Shown one piece after another: positions 8,849 through 16,654 of a stretch of DNA of 64,000 bases. Position 1 is the first letter of the stretch. Each line of letters begins with the position of its first letter. The notes below the pieces were generated by a model. That model ran no database searches. It worked only from the letters and a program-made list of their open reading frames with translations, and was not told the DNA's origin. This DNA is from Nesterenkonia ebinurensis (lineage in GTDB: Bacteria; Actinomycetota; Actinomycetes; Actinomycetales; Micrococcaceae), in the NCBI RefSeq assembly GCF_008711175.1, contig NZ_VWNF01000041.1:124001-188000 (forward strand), given 5' to 3'. Position numbers and translations under genes: made by a program.

Positions 8849-8854
8849 ACTCTA
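8849..8854 (-). promoter_or_regulatory. Leaderless -10 element (TAGAGT) of tatB
   Basis: TAGAGT on the minus strand, 6 nt before the GTG start, with no ribosome-binding site between. Confidence 0.55.
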
Positions 8855-8868
8855 CCCGGCCGCCGGGG

Positions 8869-9711
8869 CTAGTCGGCGAACCAGCCGAAGATCTCGTCGA
8901 AGCCGCGCTCCAGACGGTCAGCGGGGCCGGGCACATTAGGGGCCAGCTGAACCCGGGAGCGATCAGTGATCATCACCCAGGAGGTGATTTCTGAGGCTCG
9001 GTGGTGGGGCAGGCTGGAGGTGATGACGTACTGGACGCTGGAGGTCTCTACAGCGGTGGTCCAGGTCTCCGCCTCCTCCTCGCGGTACAGGGTAGCCTCT
9101 TGGCCGGTGGTCAGCTCCAGGGTCTCAGCGGTCACCGCATCCAGGTTCACCACAGAGTGCAGCTTCTCATGCAGCGGGTAGAGCTCCACCTTCTCGGCCT
9201 CGGGGCGGGTCTCTGCCACATTGATGAAGGAGGTGCCGTCGGTCAGGCGCACCTGGATGGTGCGGACGCTCTCGACTGAGCTGGTCTCCACGTAGTCGTG
9301 CTGGAAGCCTTCCCGGTCCAGGTAGGGCACAGCCCAGCCCAGCGGCTTGAGGTCGCTGATCCGGTCCACCGGCAGTTCCTTGACCTCAGTGCTCTTCAGC
9401 GCCCCGGGCAGGATGGCGGCAGCTTCACCCACTAGGTATTCTTCATCTGTCCCGGCCGGAGCATGCAGGGCAGAGACGGTGGCCACCTCGCTGTCGGCAG
9501 TGACATTGGGACTCTGCCGGGGTTCGGGAGGAAGCAGCTCGGTGACGGTGGGAGTAGTGGGAGCGGCCCGGCCGCCGAGCACCCAGGCCGCGCCAAGGAT
9601 GATGCAGGCCACCAGTGCGAAAGATGCCCCGAATACAGCGATAACCCAGCTGAGACTGACTCGGCCGGGCGTACGCGATCCGCGGGGGGTGCTGCTGATT
9701 GTGCGGGGCAT
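8869..9711 (-). CDS. Single-pass membrane protein of unknown function
   Basis: I do not recognise a named family. 280 aa: about 20 cytoplasmic residues, one transmembrane helix (VIAVFGASFALVACIILGAAWVLGG), a Pro/Thr-rich linker, then an extracytoplasmic domain of about 220 aa with no cysteine. The ATG at 9709-9711 has only a weak upstream CAGACT and no Shine-Dalgarno. The gene sits 26 nt upstream of tatB on the same strand and diverges from an O-methyltransferase gene, a neighbourhood that in actinobacteria often carries envelope-stress genes. A role at the envelope is only an inference. Confidence 0.7.
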   Translation of the reverse strand: MPRTISSTPRGSRTPGRVSLSWVIAVFGASFALVACIILGAAWVLGGRAAPTTPTVTELLPPEPRQSPNVTADSEVATVSALHAPAGTDEEYLVGEAAAILPGALKSTEVKELPVDRISDLKPLGWAVPYLDREGFQHDYVETSSVESVRTIQVRLTDGTSFINVAETRPEAEKVELYPLHEKLHSVVNLDAVTAETLELTTGQEATLYREEEAETWTTAVETSSVQYVITSSLPHHRASEITSWVMITDRSRVQLAPNVPGPADRLERGFDEIFGWFAD

Positions 9712-9795
9712 CCCGGCTAGTCTGCCCGGAGTTGCTGAAAGTATCCTTATTTTTGGCTGGGAATCCTTGTCCCCGTGACCTGACGAGCGGGGCGC

Positions 9796-9801
9796 TATAG
9801 T
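9796..9801 (+). promoter_or_regulatory. Leaderless -10 element (TATAGT) of the O-methyltransferase gene
   Basis: TATAGT followed by 6 nt (TCACTC) and the ATG at 9808. No Shine-Dalgarno present. Confidence 0.6.
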
Positions 9802-9807
9802 TCACTC

Positions 9808-10449
9808 ATGACATCGCCGGACAAGATCAAGTACGCCAGCTGGGCCTATGCCGAGGAACATGCTGGTCCAGATGAGCTGGTGGAGCATGCCGCCGCACTG
9901 GGCGCTGATCTCGGCGTGCAGCCGCTTGCGGAGGGAACCGCTGCTGCGCTGACCGTGCTGGCGGCCGCTGCTTCGGCCCGCGCTGTGGTCTGCATCGGCC
10001 TGGGCACCGGGCTTGGTGCTGCTGCGCTGCTGCGCGGGTCGGCCCAGGACGCGGTGCTCACCGGCATCGATGCCAGTTCAGACTGTGTCAGCGCTGCCCG
10101 CCAGCTGCTGCAGGCACATGGTACGGCTTCGGCACGCACCCGGCTGATCACCGGCAAGGCCGATCAGATGCTGCCCCGGCTGACCTCCGGAGGCTACGAC
10201 ATGGTGTTCATTGAGGCGGAAGCCCAGGATGTTCCCGGGTTTGCGGAGCAGGGGCTGCGGCTGCTGCACTCCGGCGGGCTGCTGGTGGTCAATGATGCCC
10301 TGGACGGCGACCGTGTCCCCAGGCCCGCAGTGCGTGAGCCTTCCACGCAGGCGATGCGACAGGTGGAAGCGGCGCTGCGGAAGAACCGCGCCGTGGTCAG
10401 CGCCCTGTTTCCCACCGGCACCGGTCTGCTCACTGCCGTGAAACTCTAG
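9808..10449 (+). CDS. SAM-dependent O-methyltransferase (class I, catechol-OMT-like)
   Basis: A 213-aa cytoplasmic methyltransferase. The N-terminal helix region includes KYASWAYAEEHAGPDELVEHAA. SAM motif I is VVCIGLGTGLGAAALL (about 60-75), followed by LTGIDASSDCVSAARQLL and the post-motif YDMVFIEAEAQDV; catechol-OMT homologues have a metal Asp in FxDA, here FIEAE. VVNDALDGD supplies the later acidic ND pair. Actinobacterial homologues are conserved near sigma factor/anti-sigma and tat genes. Methyl acceptor unknown. The ATG at 9808 is leaderless. Confidence 0.82.
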   Translation: MTSPDKIKYASWAYAEEHAGPDELVEHAAALGADLGVQPLAEGTAAALTVLAAAASARAVVCIGLGTGLGAAALLRGSAQDAVLTGIDASSDCVSAARQLLQAHGTASARTRLITGKADQMLPRLTSGGYDMVFIEAEAQDVPGFAEQGLRLLHSGGLLVVNDALDGDRVPRPAVREPSTQAMRQVEAALRKNRAVVSALFPTGTGLLTAVKL

Positions 10450-10506
10450 CGCAGGTATTGACCGTAAACGGTTCGATACGGAATGCCTGGCGAGGAATGC
10501 GGGACA

Positions 10507-10580
10507 CCTGACATTGGGAGACTGTGCAAGCGCAGTGCCTTTGTGCGGACCATGTCAGTTTGTGCAAGCCCTGTCAGGGA
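10507..10580. repeat. Dispersed inverted-repeat element, copy A
   Basis: Imperfect palindrome running from CCTGACATT through GTGCAAG, a short loop and TTTGTGCGGACCATGTCAG, then a second right-half copy TTTGTGCAAGCCCTGTCAGGG. It fills most of the 189-bp convergent gap (10450-10638) between the O-methyltransferase and DUF3117 genes. Related copies are at 16594, 34994 and 39728. Confidence 0.6.
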
Positions 10581-10638
10581 GCAGACGCCTTGGGCCAACG
10601 GCCGAGCTGAGCGCCGCGAGGTGCCCGTAGCAGGCCGT

Positions 10639-10809
10639 TTACTCGCCCACTGCTTCGATCAGACACTGCTTGAGCGATTCGGCTTCCTCGTTGTTGATCT
10701 CCAGCACCAGACGGCCGCCGCCGTCGATCGGCACACGCATAATGAGGCTGCGCCCCTCCTGAGTGACTTCCATCGGACCGTCGCCAGTACGCGGTTTCAT
10801 AGCAGCCAT
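10639..10809 (-). CDS. DUF3117 small protein
   Basis: A 56-aa protein starting MAAMKPRTGDGP, with EVTQEGRSLIMRVPIDGGGR and LVLEINNEEAESL. This matches the very conserved actinobacterial DUF3117 family of about 55 aa almost along its full length. Function unknown; no membrane segment or signal. ATG at 10807-10809 is preceded by GGAAGAGGG at suitable spacing. It stands alone, convergent with the O-methyltransferase gene, with an AT-rich stretch containing GATAAT upstream as a possible -10. Confidence 0.9.
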   Translation of the reverse strand: MAAMKPRTGDGPMEVTQEGRSLIMRVPIDGGGRLVLEINNEEAESLKQCLIEAVGE

Positions 10810-10867
10810 CGGGCTATCCCTCTTCCGTAGTTGTGCCGATTATCAGGGTTAACACCCCTATTATCCC

Positions 10868-11197
10868 TCACTGAGCGGCAATGTCATCACGGTCACGGTC
10901 ACCGGTCTGCCCCGCTGAACGCTCAGCCTGGGCCTGGCGCAGCTGTTCGGTGAGGGCGCCCAGCAGCTTGTCCACCTGCTCCATCCGGTAGCCGCGGGGG
11001 GCGGCGTCGAACTCTACCTGCTCCAGGTGGGCTGCGGTCAGTCCCGAATCCCCGGCCTCGGCGAGCAGCTCATCGACTGGGTCAGGGAGCGCTGCCGGGG
11101 ACTCCTCACGCGGGGCGGGTTCACCGTCCCAGGCGCCCACCAGCAGCACCACGACGACGCCGAGTCCCACCACTGCGATCACGAATAACCACATCAC
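10868..11197 (-). CDS. DivIVA-domain membrane protein
   Basis: A 109-aa protein with an N-terminal transmembrane helix (FVIAVVGLGVVVVLLVGAW), a Pro/Glu-rich spacer and a short DivIVA-type motif EFDAAPRGYRMEQVDKLLGAL (about 62-82), matching the F-x-x-x-x-RGY-x-x-x-VD pattern of DivIVA-domain repeats. Such small proteins are common in Micrococcales and Corynebacteriales and are thought to join polar or division assemblies. The GTG at 11197 is placed 6 nt after TAGGGT (leaderless); an ATG follows directly at 11194. Confidence 0.78.
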   Translation of the reverse strand: MMWLFVIAVVGLGVVVVLLVGAWDGEPAPREESPAALPDPVDELLAEAGDSGLTAAHLEQVEFDAAPRGYRMEQVDKLLGALTEQLRQAQAERSAGQTGDRDRDDIAAQ

Positions 11198-11203
11198 AGC
11201 TCC

Positions 11204-11209
11204 ACCCTA
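11204..11209 (-). promoter_or_regulatory. Leaderless -10 element (TAGGGT) of the DivIVA-domain gene
   Basis: TAGGGT, 6-nt spacer, then the GTG start. The spacer contains GGAG, so an SD-like reading with the ATG three nucleotides later is the alternative. Confidence 0.45.
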
Positions 11210-11228
11210 CGTGCTTCCCCACAGCCTT

Positions 11229-11294
11229 GAGTGCATGATTTGAGCAGTAGTTTGAGCGATCCTGAGCCCGAATTGCTACCCAAATCATGCACTC
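11229..11294. repeat. Perfect 14-bp inverted repeat with 38-bp loop
   Basis: GAGTGCATGATTTG at 11229-11242 is exactly complementary to CAAATCATGCACTC at 11281-11294. It sits between the uppP-like terminator and the DivIVA-domain gene promoter. It has no U-tract on the minus strand side that would make it a terminator for uppP. The loop has no ORF. Confidence 0.7.
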
Positions 11295-11298
11295 GACG

Positions 11299-11320
11299 AA
11301 AAAAGACGGCGCTCAGCGTC
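11299..11320 (-). terminator. Probable intrinsic terminator of the ABC/uppP operon
   Basis: On the minus strand GACGCTGAGCGCCGTC forms a short GC hairpin directly followed by TTTTTT (11299-11304). The stem overlaps the TGA stop of the uppP-like gene. Confidence 0.55.
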
Positions 11321-12239
11321 GGGAGGGCTGGGCCTCGGGGTCCTGATCCTCGTGGATAGGGGTCTCATCGACCGGGGGCGGGTCGGACAAGTCCGGCTGG
11401 AAGATGAGGATGAAGATGCCAAAGGCCACTACGTAGACCGCGAAGATCCGGAATCGCGCCCGGTAGAGCAGGGTGAGCACCAGCCATAGGGCGAAGGCTC
11501 CGACCACGGCGGCCACGATGAACGCCATCCAGTAGGCCTCAGCCCCAATGCTGAACCCGCCCTGATGGCCGATCAGGCTGCGCGACTGCACCGCGGTGGC
11601 TGAGACGATGGTGGGGATCGCCACGAAGAAGCTGAACTGCGCGGCGATCCGCCGGTGCATGCCCAGCATCAGGGCCGCAGCAATAGTGATCCCGGAACGC
11701 GAGATGCCGGGGAACAGGGCGATGGCCTGGGCCAGCCCGATCACCACTGCCACCCAGATGGTCATCTGGGCCGCGCCCCGCCAGGTGTTGGTCACCGAGT
11801 CGGTCCACCAGAGGATGCCTGCAGTGATGAACAGCAGCACCGCCACCATCCAGGGGGTGGCGAAGACCTCGGTGCCGTATTCGCGGATGACCAGGCCCAA
11901 CACTCCGGTGATGCCCACCACGATCACGCCCAGCAGCATGAGCTTCAGGTGGATCAGGTGCCGGAAGCTTCGCCGCTTGACCAGCCAGCCGATCTCCCGC
12001 ACGGTGCCGTGCAGCAGGCGGATCAGCGGCTTCCACATCACCACGACCACCGAGACCATAGTGCCCAAGTGGACCACCAGGTTGAAGAAGATCATCTCCG
12101 GGCTGTCCGGGGCAGGGATTGCAGAGCCGGTGTCCACCAGCCAGTGCTCGGCGATCACCAGATGCGATGAGGAGCTCACCGGGATGAACATGAACAGCCC
12201 CTGGATCGCGCCCAGGAGCACAGCTTCCCACAGAGTCAA
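11313..12239 (-). CDS. uppP: Undecaprenyl-diphosphatase UppP/BacA family, non-canonical active site
   Basis: A 308-aa polytopic membrane protein of the BacA/UppP family, which recycles the C55-PP lipid carrier for cell-wall synthesis. The two signature motifs are visible: QGLFMFIPVSSSSH (13-26) and PGISRSGITIAAA. In typical UppP the first reads QGLTEFLPVSSSGH, so the conserved catalytic Glu is replaced by Met17 and the SSSGH Gly by Ser, while His26 and the SRSG Arg are kept. The C-terminus has an extra Asp/Pro/Glu-rich tail. TTG start 4 nt after the ABC permease stop. It may be a paralogue with altered activity. Confidence 0.85.
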   Translation of the reverse strand: MTLWEAVLLGAIQGLFMFIPVSSSSHLVIAEHWLVDTGSAIPAPDSPEMIFFNLVVHLGTMVSVVVVMWKPLIRLLHGTVREIGWLVKRRSFRHLIHLKLMLLGVIVVGITGVLGLVIREYGTEVFATPWMVAVLLFITAGILWWTDSVTNTWRGAAQMTIWVAVVIGLAQAIALFPGISRSGITIAAALMLGMHRRIAAQFSFFVAIPTIVSATAVQSRSLIGHQGGFSIGAEAYWMAFIVAAVVGAFALWLVLTLLYRARFRIFAVYVVAFGIFILIFQPDLSDPPPVDETPIHEDQDPEAQPSRR

Positions 12240-12243
12240 CTGC

Positions 12244-13221
12244 TCAGGACTTCCGGTTGTAGAGGTACATCGAGATCGGAGCGAACACTACCACCAGAAA
12301 CCCGCAGTAGAGGGCGACCAAACCGAGGCTGGCGGCGTCGTAGGTGCCATCCATCAGCTCGCGGACCGCGGTGACCAGCACGGAGACCGGGTTGGCGTCC
12401 ACCACCGGCTGCAGCCAGCTGGGCATGGTAGCGGTGGGCACAAAGATGTTCGAGGCGAAGGTCAGCGGGAAGATCAGGGTCATCGAGACCCCCATCACTG
12501 CTTCCTCAGTGGGCATCAGCAGGCTGACCATGGTCCACACCCAGGAGAGGCAGAAGCTGAACACCAGCAGCAGGGCGAAGCCGGCCAGCACCCCGGCGAC
12601 CCCGCCGTCCGGGCGGAAGCCGACGATGAAGCCCACGGTGAGGATGATGGTTCCGGCCAGTGTGTAGCGGACCTGGTCACCCAGCAGTGCGCCGACCAGC
12701 TGAGCGGGCCGCCAGGTGGGCAGGGAGCGGAATCGGTCGAAGATGCCCTTGGAGATGTCCTTGTTCAGGGTCAGACCGGTGTACATGGTGATCATGATCA
12801 GGGTCTGCACAAAGATACCGGGGATGAAGAACTGCACGTATTCGCTGATCGCCGCTCCGCCGGTCTCACCGGACCCGGAGACCACCGCACCCATCGCGCC
12901 GCCGAAGATCAGCGTGAACATGACGGTCATCATGATCGGGAAGATGGTCACGTCGAAGAGCTGCATGGGGATGTGCTTAATCTTCAGCATGGCGCGCCAG
13001 CCGAAGGTGATGGAGCCGGAGAGCGCCCCGGAGGGGGTGGGACGCTGCTCGGCCGGCAGCAGAACGCTGCGAATACGTCCGGCCTCAGTGCTGGTCTCGA
13101 CGGCTGGTGCGTATCCCGCCGTTCCCTGACGTGGCCCGCCCGAATGCTCCACATCCGCGCCTGAAGCCGGCAAGTCGCCATGCTCCTGCCTCACCGCAGT
13201 GGTTTCGGTCTCCCTGCTCAT
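12244..13221 (-). CDS. ABC-2 type exporter permease (DrrB-like)
   Basis: A 325-aa protein with an unusually long hydrophilic N-terminus (about 75 aa) and then about six transmembrane segments typical of ABC2_membrane permeases. The central [24 protein letters not shown] matches the conserved DrrB/ABC-2 signature region. It pairs with the ATPase immediately upstream, with a 4-nt overlap, and exports hydrophobic compounds such as antibiotics or lipids. The uppP-like gene follows after 4 nt, so it is likely in the same transcript. Confidence 0.85.
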   Translation of the reverse strand: MSRETETTAVRQEHGDLPASGADVEHSGGPRQGTAGYAPAVETSTEAGRIRSVLLPAEQRPTPSGALSGSITFGWRAMLKIKHIPMQLFDVTIFPIMMTVMFTLIFGGAMGAVVSGSGETGGAAISEYVQFFIPGIFVQTLIMITMYTGLTLNKDISKGIFDRFRSLPTWRPAQLVGALLGDQVRYTLAGTIILTVGFIVGFRPDGGVAGVLAGFALLLVFSFCLSWVWTMVSLLMPTEEAVMGVSMTLIFPLTFASNIFVPTATMPSWLQPVVDANPVSVLVTAVRELMDGTYDAASLGLVALYCGFLVVVFAPISMYLYNRKS

Positions 13222-14240
13222 GCTGCTCCTCCTGACCCGGCCGCGGCGGCGGCAGTGGATCTGCCGTCGTTGTTAGCATCGTTGTTGTCTTCTGCCTCTG
13301 TCGGCTTGCCGGTCAGGGCCAGGAACACCTCATCCAGGCTGGGCTGACCGAAGCTGAAGGTCTCCACTGCGATCCCGGCCTCCTCCAGGGCGGCCAGCGA
13401 GGGGGATGCGCTGGCGTCTTCGCCCAACCGGGCGGATAGAGCCGCGGAGTCCTTCTCGCGGACGACGACGCCGCCCACTGTGCGTTCCAGCACCGCAGCG
13501 GCCTCTTCGCGCTGCACCGGGTCCACCACGCGGACTTTCAGCGCGCCGGCGCCGACCTGGGACTTCAGCTGACCCGGTGTGCCTTCGGCGATCACCCGGC
13601 CGTGGTCGATCACCGCGATCCGGTCGGCCAGCTGGTCGGCCTCCTCCAGGTACTGAGTGGTCAGTAGGATGGTGGTGCCTCCGGCGACCAGGGTGCGGAT
13701 GATGTCCCAGACCTGGTTGCGGCTGCGGGGGTCGATGCCGGTGGTCGGCTCATCCAGGAACATCAGCTCGGGGGTGACGATCAGGGATCCGGCGATGTCC
13801 AGGCGGCGGCGCATACCTCCGGAGTACTTCTTGACTTGTCGGTCGGCGGCCTCGGAGAGCCCGAAGGCCTCCAGCAGGTCCAGGCCGCGGGACCGGGCAG
13901 CCTGCTTGTTGAAGCCGAGCAGCCGGCCCAGCAGGATCAGGTTCTCGATCCCGGTGAGATCCTCATCTAGTGAGGCGAACTGGCCGGTCAGGGCGATCTG
14001 CTCACGGATGACCTTCGGCTCGGAGTAGACATCGTGGCCGAGCACCAGGGCCTCTCCGGCGTCCGGGCGCAGCAGAGTGGCCAGCATCCGGATCGTGGTG
14101 GTCTTACCGGCACCATTGGGGCCGAGCACGCCGTAGATGCCGCCGCGCGGGATGGTGAGGTCCACGCCGTCGACGGCGGTGTTGTCACCGAACTTCTTGA
14201 CGAGGCCATGAGCCTCGACAGCATAGGGGGATGGGGACAC
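13218..14240 (-). CDS. ABC exporter ATPase (DrrA/daunorubicin-resistance type)
   Basis: A 340-aa nucleotide-binding subunit: Walker [11 protein letters not shown] (about 39-48), Q-loop [15 protein letters not shown], signature [12 protein letters not shown], Walker [17 protein letters not shown] and H-loop switch [17 protein letters not shown] (Gln in place of the common His, as in the DrrA family). The C-terminal DrrA-type domain ends in [17 protein letters not shown]. An Ala/Asn-rich tail follows. GTG at 14240 has GAGAGG 7 nt upstream. It energises the adjacent DrrB-like permease. Confidence 0.9.
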   Translation of the reverse strand: MSPSPYAVEAHGLVKKFGDNTAVDGVDLTIPRGGIYGVLGPNGAGKTTTIRMLATLLRPDAGEALVLGHDVYSEPKVIREQIALTGQFASLDEDLTGIENLILLGRLLGFNKQAARSRGLDLLEAFGLSEAADRQVKKYSGGMRRRLDIAGSLIVTPELMFLDEPTTGIDPRSRNQVWDIIRTLVAGGTTILLTTQYLEEADQLADRIAVIDHGRVIAEGTPGQLKSQVGAGALKVRVVDPVQREEAAAVLERTVGGVVVREKDSAALSARLGEDASASPSLAALEEAGIAVETFSFGQPSLDEVFLALTGKPTEAEDNNDANNDGRSTAAAAAGSGGAA

Positions 14241-14321
14241 AGATGCCTCTCAGCAGATGGAAGGGGTGCCCGGCTCATCCTACCGCCTGATGATCCGTAT
14301 GCTGAGCAGCCGTCCAGCTTA

Positions 14322-16475
14322 TTACAGGCCGAGTTGCTGGGCGAGCCAACGGTGGATGAGGGCGTTCATGATGGCCTGCTGCTCGGGGTTGGCTGCGCCG
14401 CCGTGACCGCCCTGGGTGTTCTCCCAGTAGGTGACATCCGCGTTGATGCCTTCCAGAGCTGCGGTCATCTTGCGGGCGTGGCCAGGATGCACCCGGTCGT
14501 CCTTGGTGGAGGTGGTCAGCAGCACCGGCGGGTACTCGGTGCTCGCATCCAGCAGGTGGTAGGGGCTGAAGCTCTGGATGAACTCCCAGTCATCAGTCTC
14601 CGGGTCGCCGTACTCGGCGCGCCAGGAGGCACCGGCCAGCAGCTTGGCGTAGCGCCTCATGTCCAGCAGAGGCACCTGGATGACCACCGCCCCGAACAGG
14701 TCCGGGTACTGGGTGAGCATGTTTCCGGTGAGCAGCCCGCCGTTTGAGCCACCACGGCAGGCCAGCTGCTCCTTGGTGGTGATCCCGGATGAGACCAGGT
14801 CCCGGGCTACCGCCGCGAAGTCCTCATAGGCCTTGTTCCGGTTCTGCTTCAGTGCCGCCTGGTGCCAGCGCGGACCGTACTCCCCTCCCCCGCGGATGTT
14901 CGCCAGGGCGAAGACTCCCCCGGCCTCCAGCCAGGCCTTGCCGACCAGGGAAAGATAGTTGGGGGTCTGGCTGATCTCGAACCCGCCGTAGCCGTAGAGG
15001 ACGGTCGGTCGTGGTTCTGGGCCGGCATTGGCTTCCCTCGGGGCTCCGTCGGCGGCGGCCTGCACGGTCTCAGCCGGACCGATCAGAAAGTAGGGGATCC
15101 GGATGCCGTCCTCGCTGAGTGCAAAGCGCTGAACAGCGGCCAGGCCATCGGCATCGAACCGCTCTGGGGCCTGTTTGATCTGCTCGTATGTCTCCTCTCC
15201 GCTCTCCAGCAGAGGTCCCAGCGAACCGAGGTGCCTGGTGGTCGGGGTCAGGAAGTCATTGGCGGTGATCCAGATGTCATCGGACTCACGCGAGTCGAAG
15301 GCCCCCACAGACAGGGACCCGGTGATCCCGGTGAGCACCCGCTGGGACTGCCAGGCGGCGTCGTTCCTCCAATGGGCTTCCACATGCTCGACCACATCCT
15401 CCATCACGGTCAGCGCGAAGAGGTTCCTAGTAGCGGTGATGCCCTGCAGCGAGCTGGACTCGGTGGGGGTGAACAGCGGGGTCAGCTCAGGCTGGTCACC
15501 GTTGAGGAACTTCTCGGCGTCGGTGACATAGAGACTGCCGCCGGGGAGGACGACGCCGCCCACACTCGCCTCAGTGCGCGGGGCGAAGAAGATGAGGTCT
15601 CGATGGAACCCGACCCGGACATCAGTGGGTACGTCGATGAGCCTCAGGTGAGGTTCATCGTCCTCGGTGTACTCGATGAGGTAGGTCTCAGAGTCGTAGA
15701 AGCCCAGCACCCGGACGGCCACATGGCGCTCATAGCCGGCAGTGGAGTCATAGCCTGCGGAGGCGACCATGTCGTCCTCAGCCACTGAGATGATCGGCTC
15801 GGCGTCCAGCAGGTCGGTGCCGCGGACCCAGCGGCGGGCGATGCGCGGGTAGCCAGAGGTGGTGACGGGGATCTCTTCAGTGGGACTGGCCTGGTCGGTG
15901 GCGGCGTAGACGGTGTCCGCGTCGATCCAGCTCAGTCCGCCTTTGCCCTGAGGGCGGTAGAAACCCCCGTCTTGGGGTTCGATGAATGCTCTGGTGTTGA
16001 GGTCGAATTCACGGGTGACATCGGCGTCTGAGCCTCCGGGCGAGAGGTCGATCAGCGCGCGGGAGTAGCCGGGTATCTCATCACTGGCCTGCTCGGGACG
16101 CAGCACGGAGGCGCCATGCCAGACCCAGGTGGTGCCCTCCTGTTCGGAGAGGGCGTCGAGATCGAGGAGGATCTCCCATTCCGGGCTGTCAGTCTTATAG
16201 GACCCCAGAGTGGTGCGCCGCCAGATGCCCTGGGGGTGCTCGGCGTCCGTCCAGAAGTTGTAGAACCAGTCGCCGCGCTTGGTGATCCCGGGGATGCGGT
16301 CGGAGGCATCCAGGATCTGGCGCAGGGAGTCCTTCAGGGGTGCGAACTGCTCGTCCTGCAGCTTCTGCTCAGCTGTGGCGTTGCGCGCCTTGACCCAGGT
16401 CAGCGCGTCCTCCCCCGCTACTTCCTCGAGCCAGATGTGTGGGTCATTGGATGGGTCGATCACACGCTGAGTCAT
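14322..16475 (-). CDS. Prolyl oligopeptidase (S9A serine peptidase)
   Basis: A 717-aa cytoplasmic serine peptidase cleaving after proline in short peptides. The N-terminal half (from DPHIWLEEVAGEDALTWVKARN) is the beta-propeller gate. The C-terminal alpha/beta-hydrolase domain begins near PTVLYGYGGFEIS. The triad is visible as Ser in CRGGSNGGLLTGN, Asp in TSTKDDRVHPGHARK and His in TQGGHGGA. The start is set at ATG 16475 rather than a TTG 21 nt upstream because TAGGGT lies 7 nt before it, making a leaderless start. It is a single gene flanked by an inverted-repeat element. Confidence 0.9.
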   Translation of the reverse strand: MTQRVIDPSNDPHIWLEEVAGEDALTWVKARNATAEQKLQDEQFAPLKDSLRQILDASDRIPGITKRGDWFYNFWTDAEHPQGIWRRTTLGSYKTDSPEWEILLDLDALSEQEGTTWVWHGASVLRPEQASDEIPGYSRALIDLSPGGSDADVTREFDLNTRAFIEPQDGGFYRPQGKGGLSWIDADTVYAATDQASPTEEIPVTTSGYPRIARRWVRGTDLLDAEPIISVAEDDMVASAGYDSTAGYERHVAVRVLGFYDSETYLIEYTEDDEPHLRLIDVPTDVRVGFHRDLIFFAPRTEASVGGVVLPGGSLYVTDAEKFLNGDQPELTPLFTPTESSSLQGITATRNLFALTVMEDVVEHVEAHWRNDAAWQSQRVLTGITGSLSVGAFDSRESDDIWITANDFLTPTTRHLGSLGPLLESGEETYEQIKQAPERFDADGLAAVQRFALSEDGIRIPYFLIGPAETVQAAADGAPREANAGPEPRPTVLYGYGGFEISQTPNYLSLVGKAWLEAGGVFALANIRGGGEYGPRWHQAALKQNRNKAYEDFAAVARDLVSSGITTKEQLACRGGSNGGLLTGNMLTQYPDLFGAVVIQVPLLDMRRYAKLLAGASWRAEYGDPETDDWEFIQSFSPYHLLDASTEYPPVLLTTSTKDDRVHPGHARKMTAALEGINADVTYWENTQGGHGGAANPEQQAIMNALIHRWLAQQLGL

Positions 16476-16482
16476 GGCCTCA

Positions 16483-16488
16483 ACCCTA
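16483..16488 (-). promoter_or_regulatory. Leaderless -10 element (TAGGGT) of the prolyl oligopeptidase gene
   Basis: TAGGGT on the minus strand with a 7-nt spacer to the ATG at 16475. It lies inside the longer alternative reading frame, arguing against that longer start. Confidence 0.6.
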
Positions 16489-16593
16489 CAACCCAAGCGG
16501 CTCTGTGCGGAGTGCTGAGCAAGGGAACCGAAGGAAGCGAGCCCGGTCAGGCCAGCAACTGAAGTGAGCGCAGCTCAAGTGCCCGCACGCGGA

Positions 16594-16647
16594 CCCTGAC
16601 AGCAGGGACCCGTGAAATGAGTCAGCATCTTACGGGCCATGTCAGGG
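16594..16647. repeat. Dispersed inverted-repeat element, copy B
   Basis: Strong two-part hairpin: CCCTGACA pairs with TGTCAGGG and inner CCCGT pairs with ACGGG, with an 18-nt loop. It lies 8 nt downstream of the ppc stop and may also serve as its transcript end. Same family as copies at 10507, 34994 and 39728. Confidence 0.65.
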
Positions 16648-16654
16648 AGGTTGC

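Noticed and set aside
11596-13164. 522-aa plus-strand open frame opposite uppP and the ABC permease
   Set aside because: Low-complexity antisense shadow; the minus-strand frames carry recognisable families.
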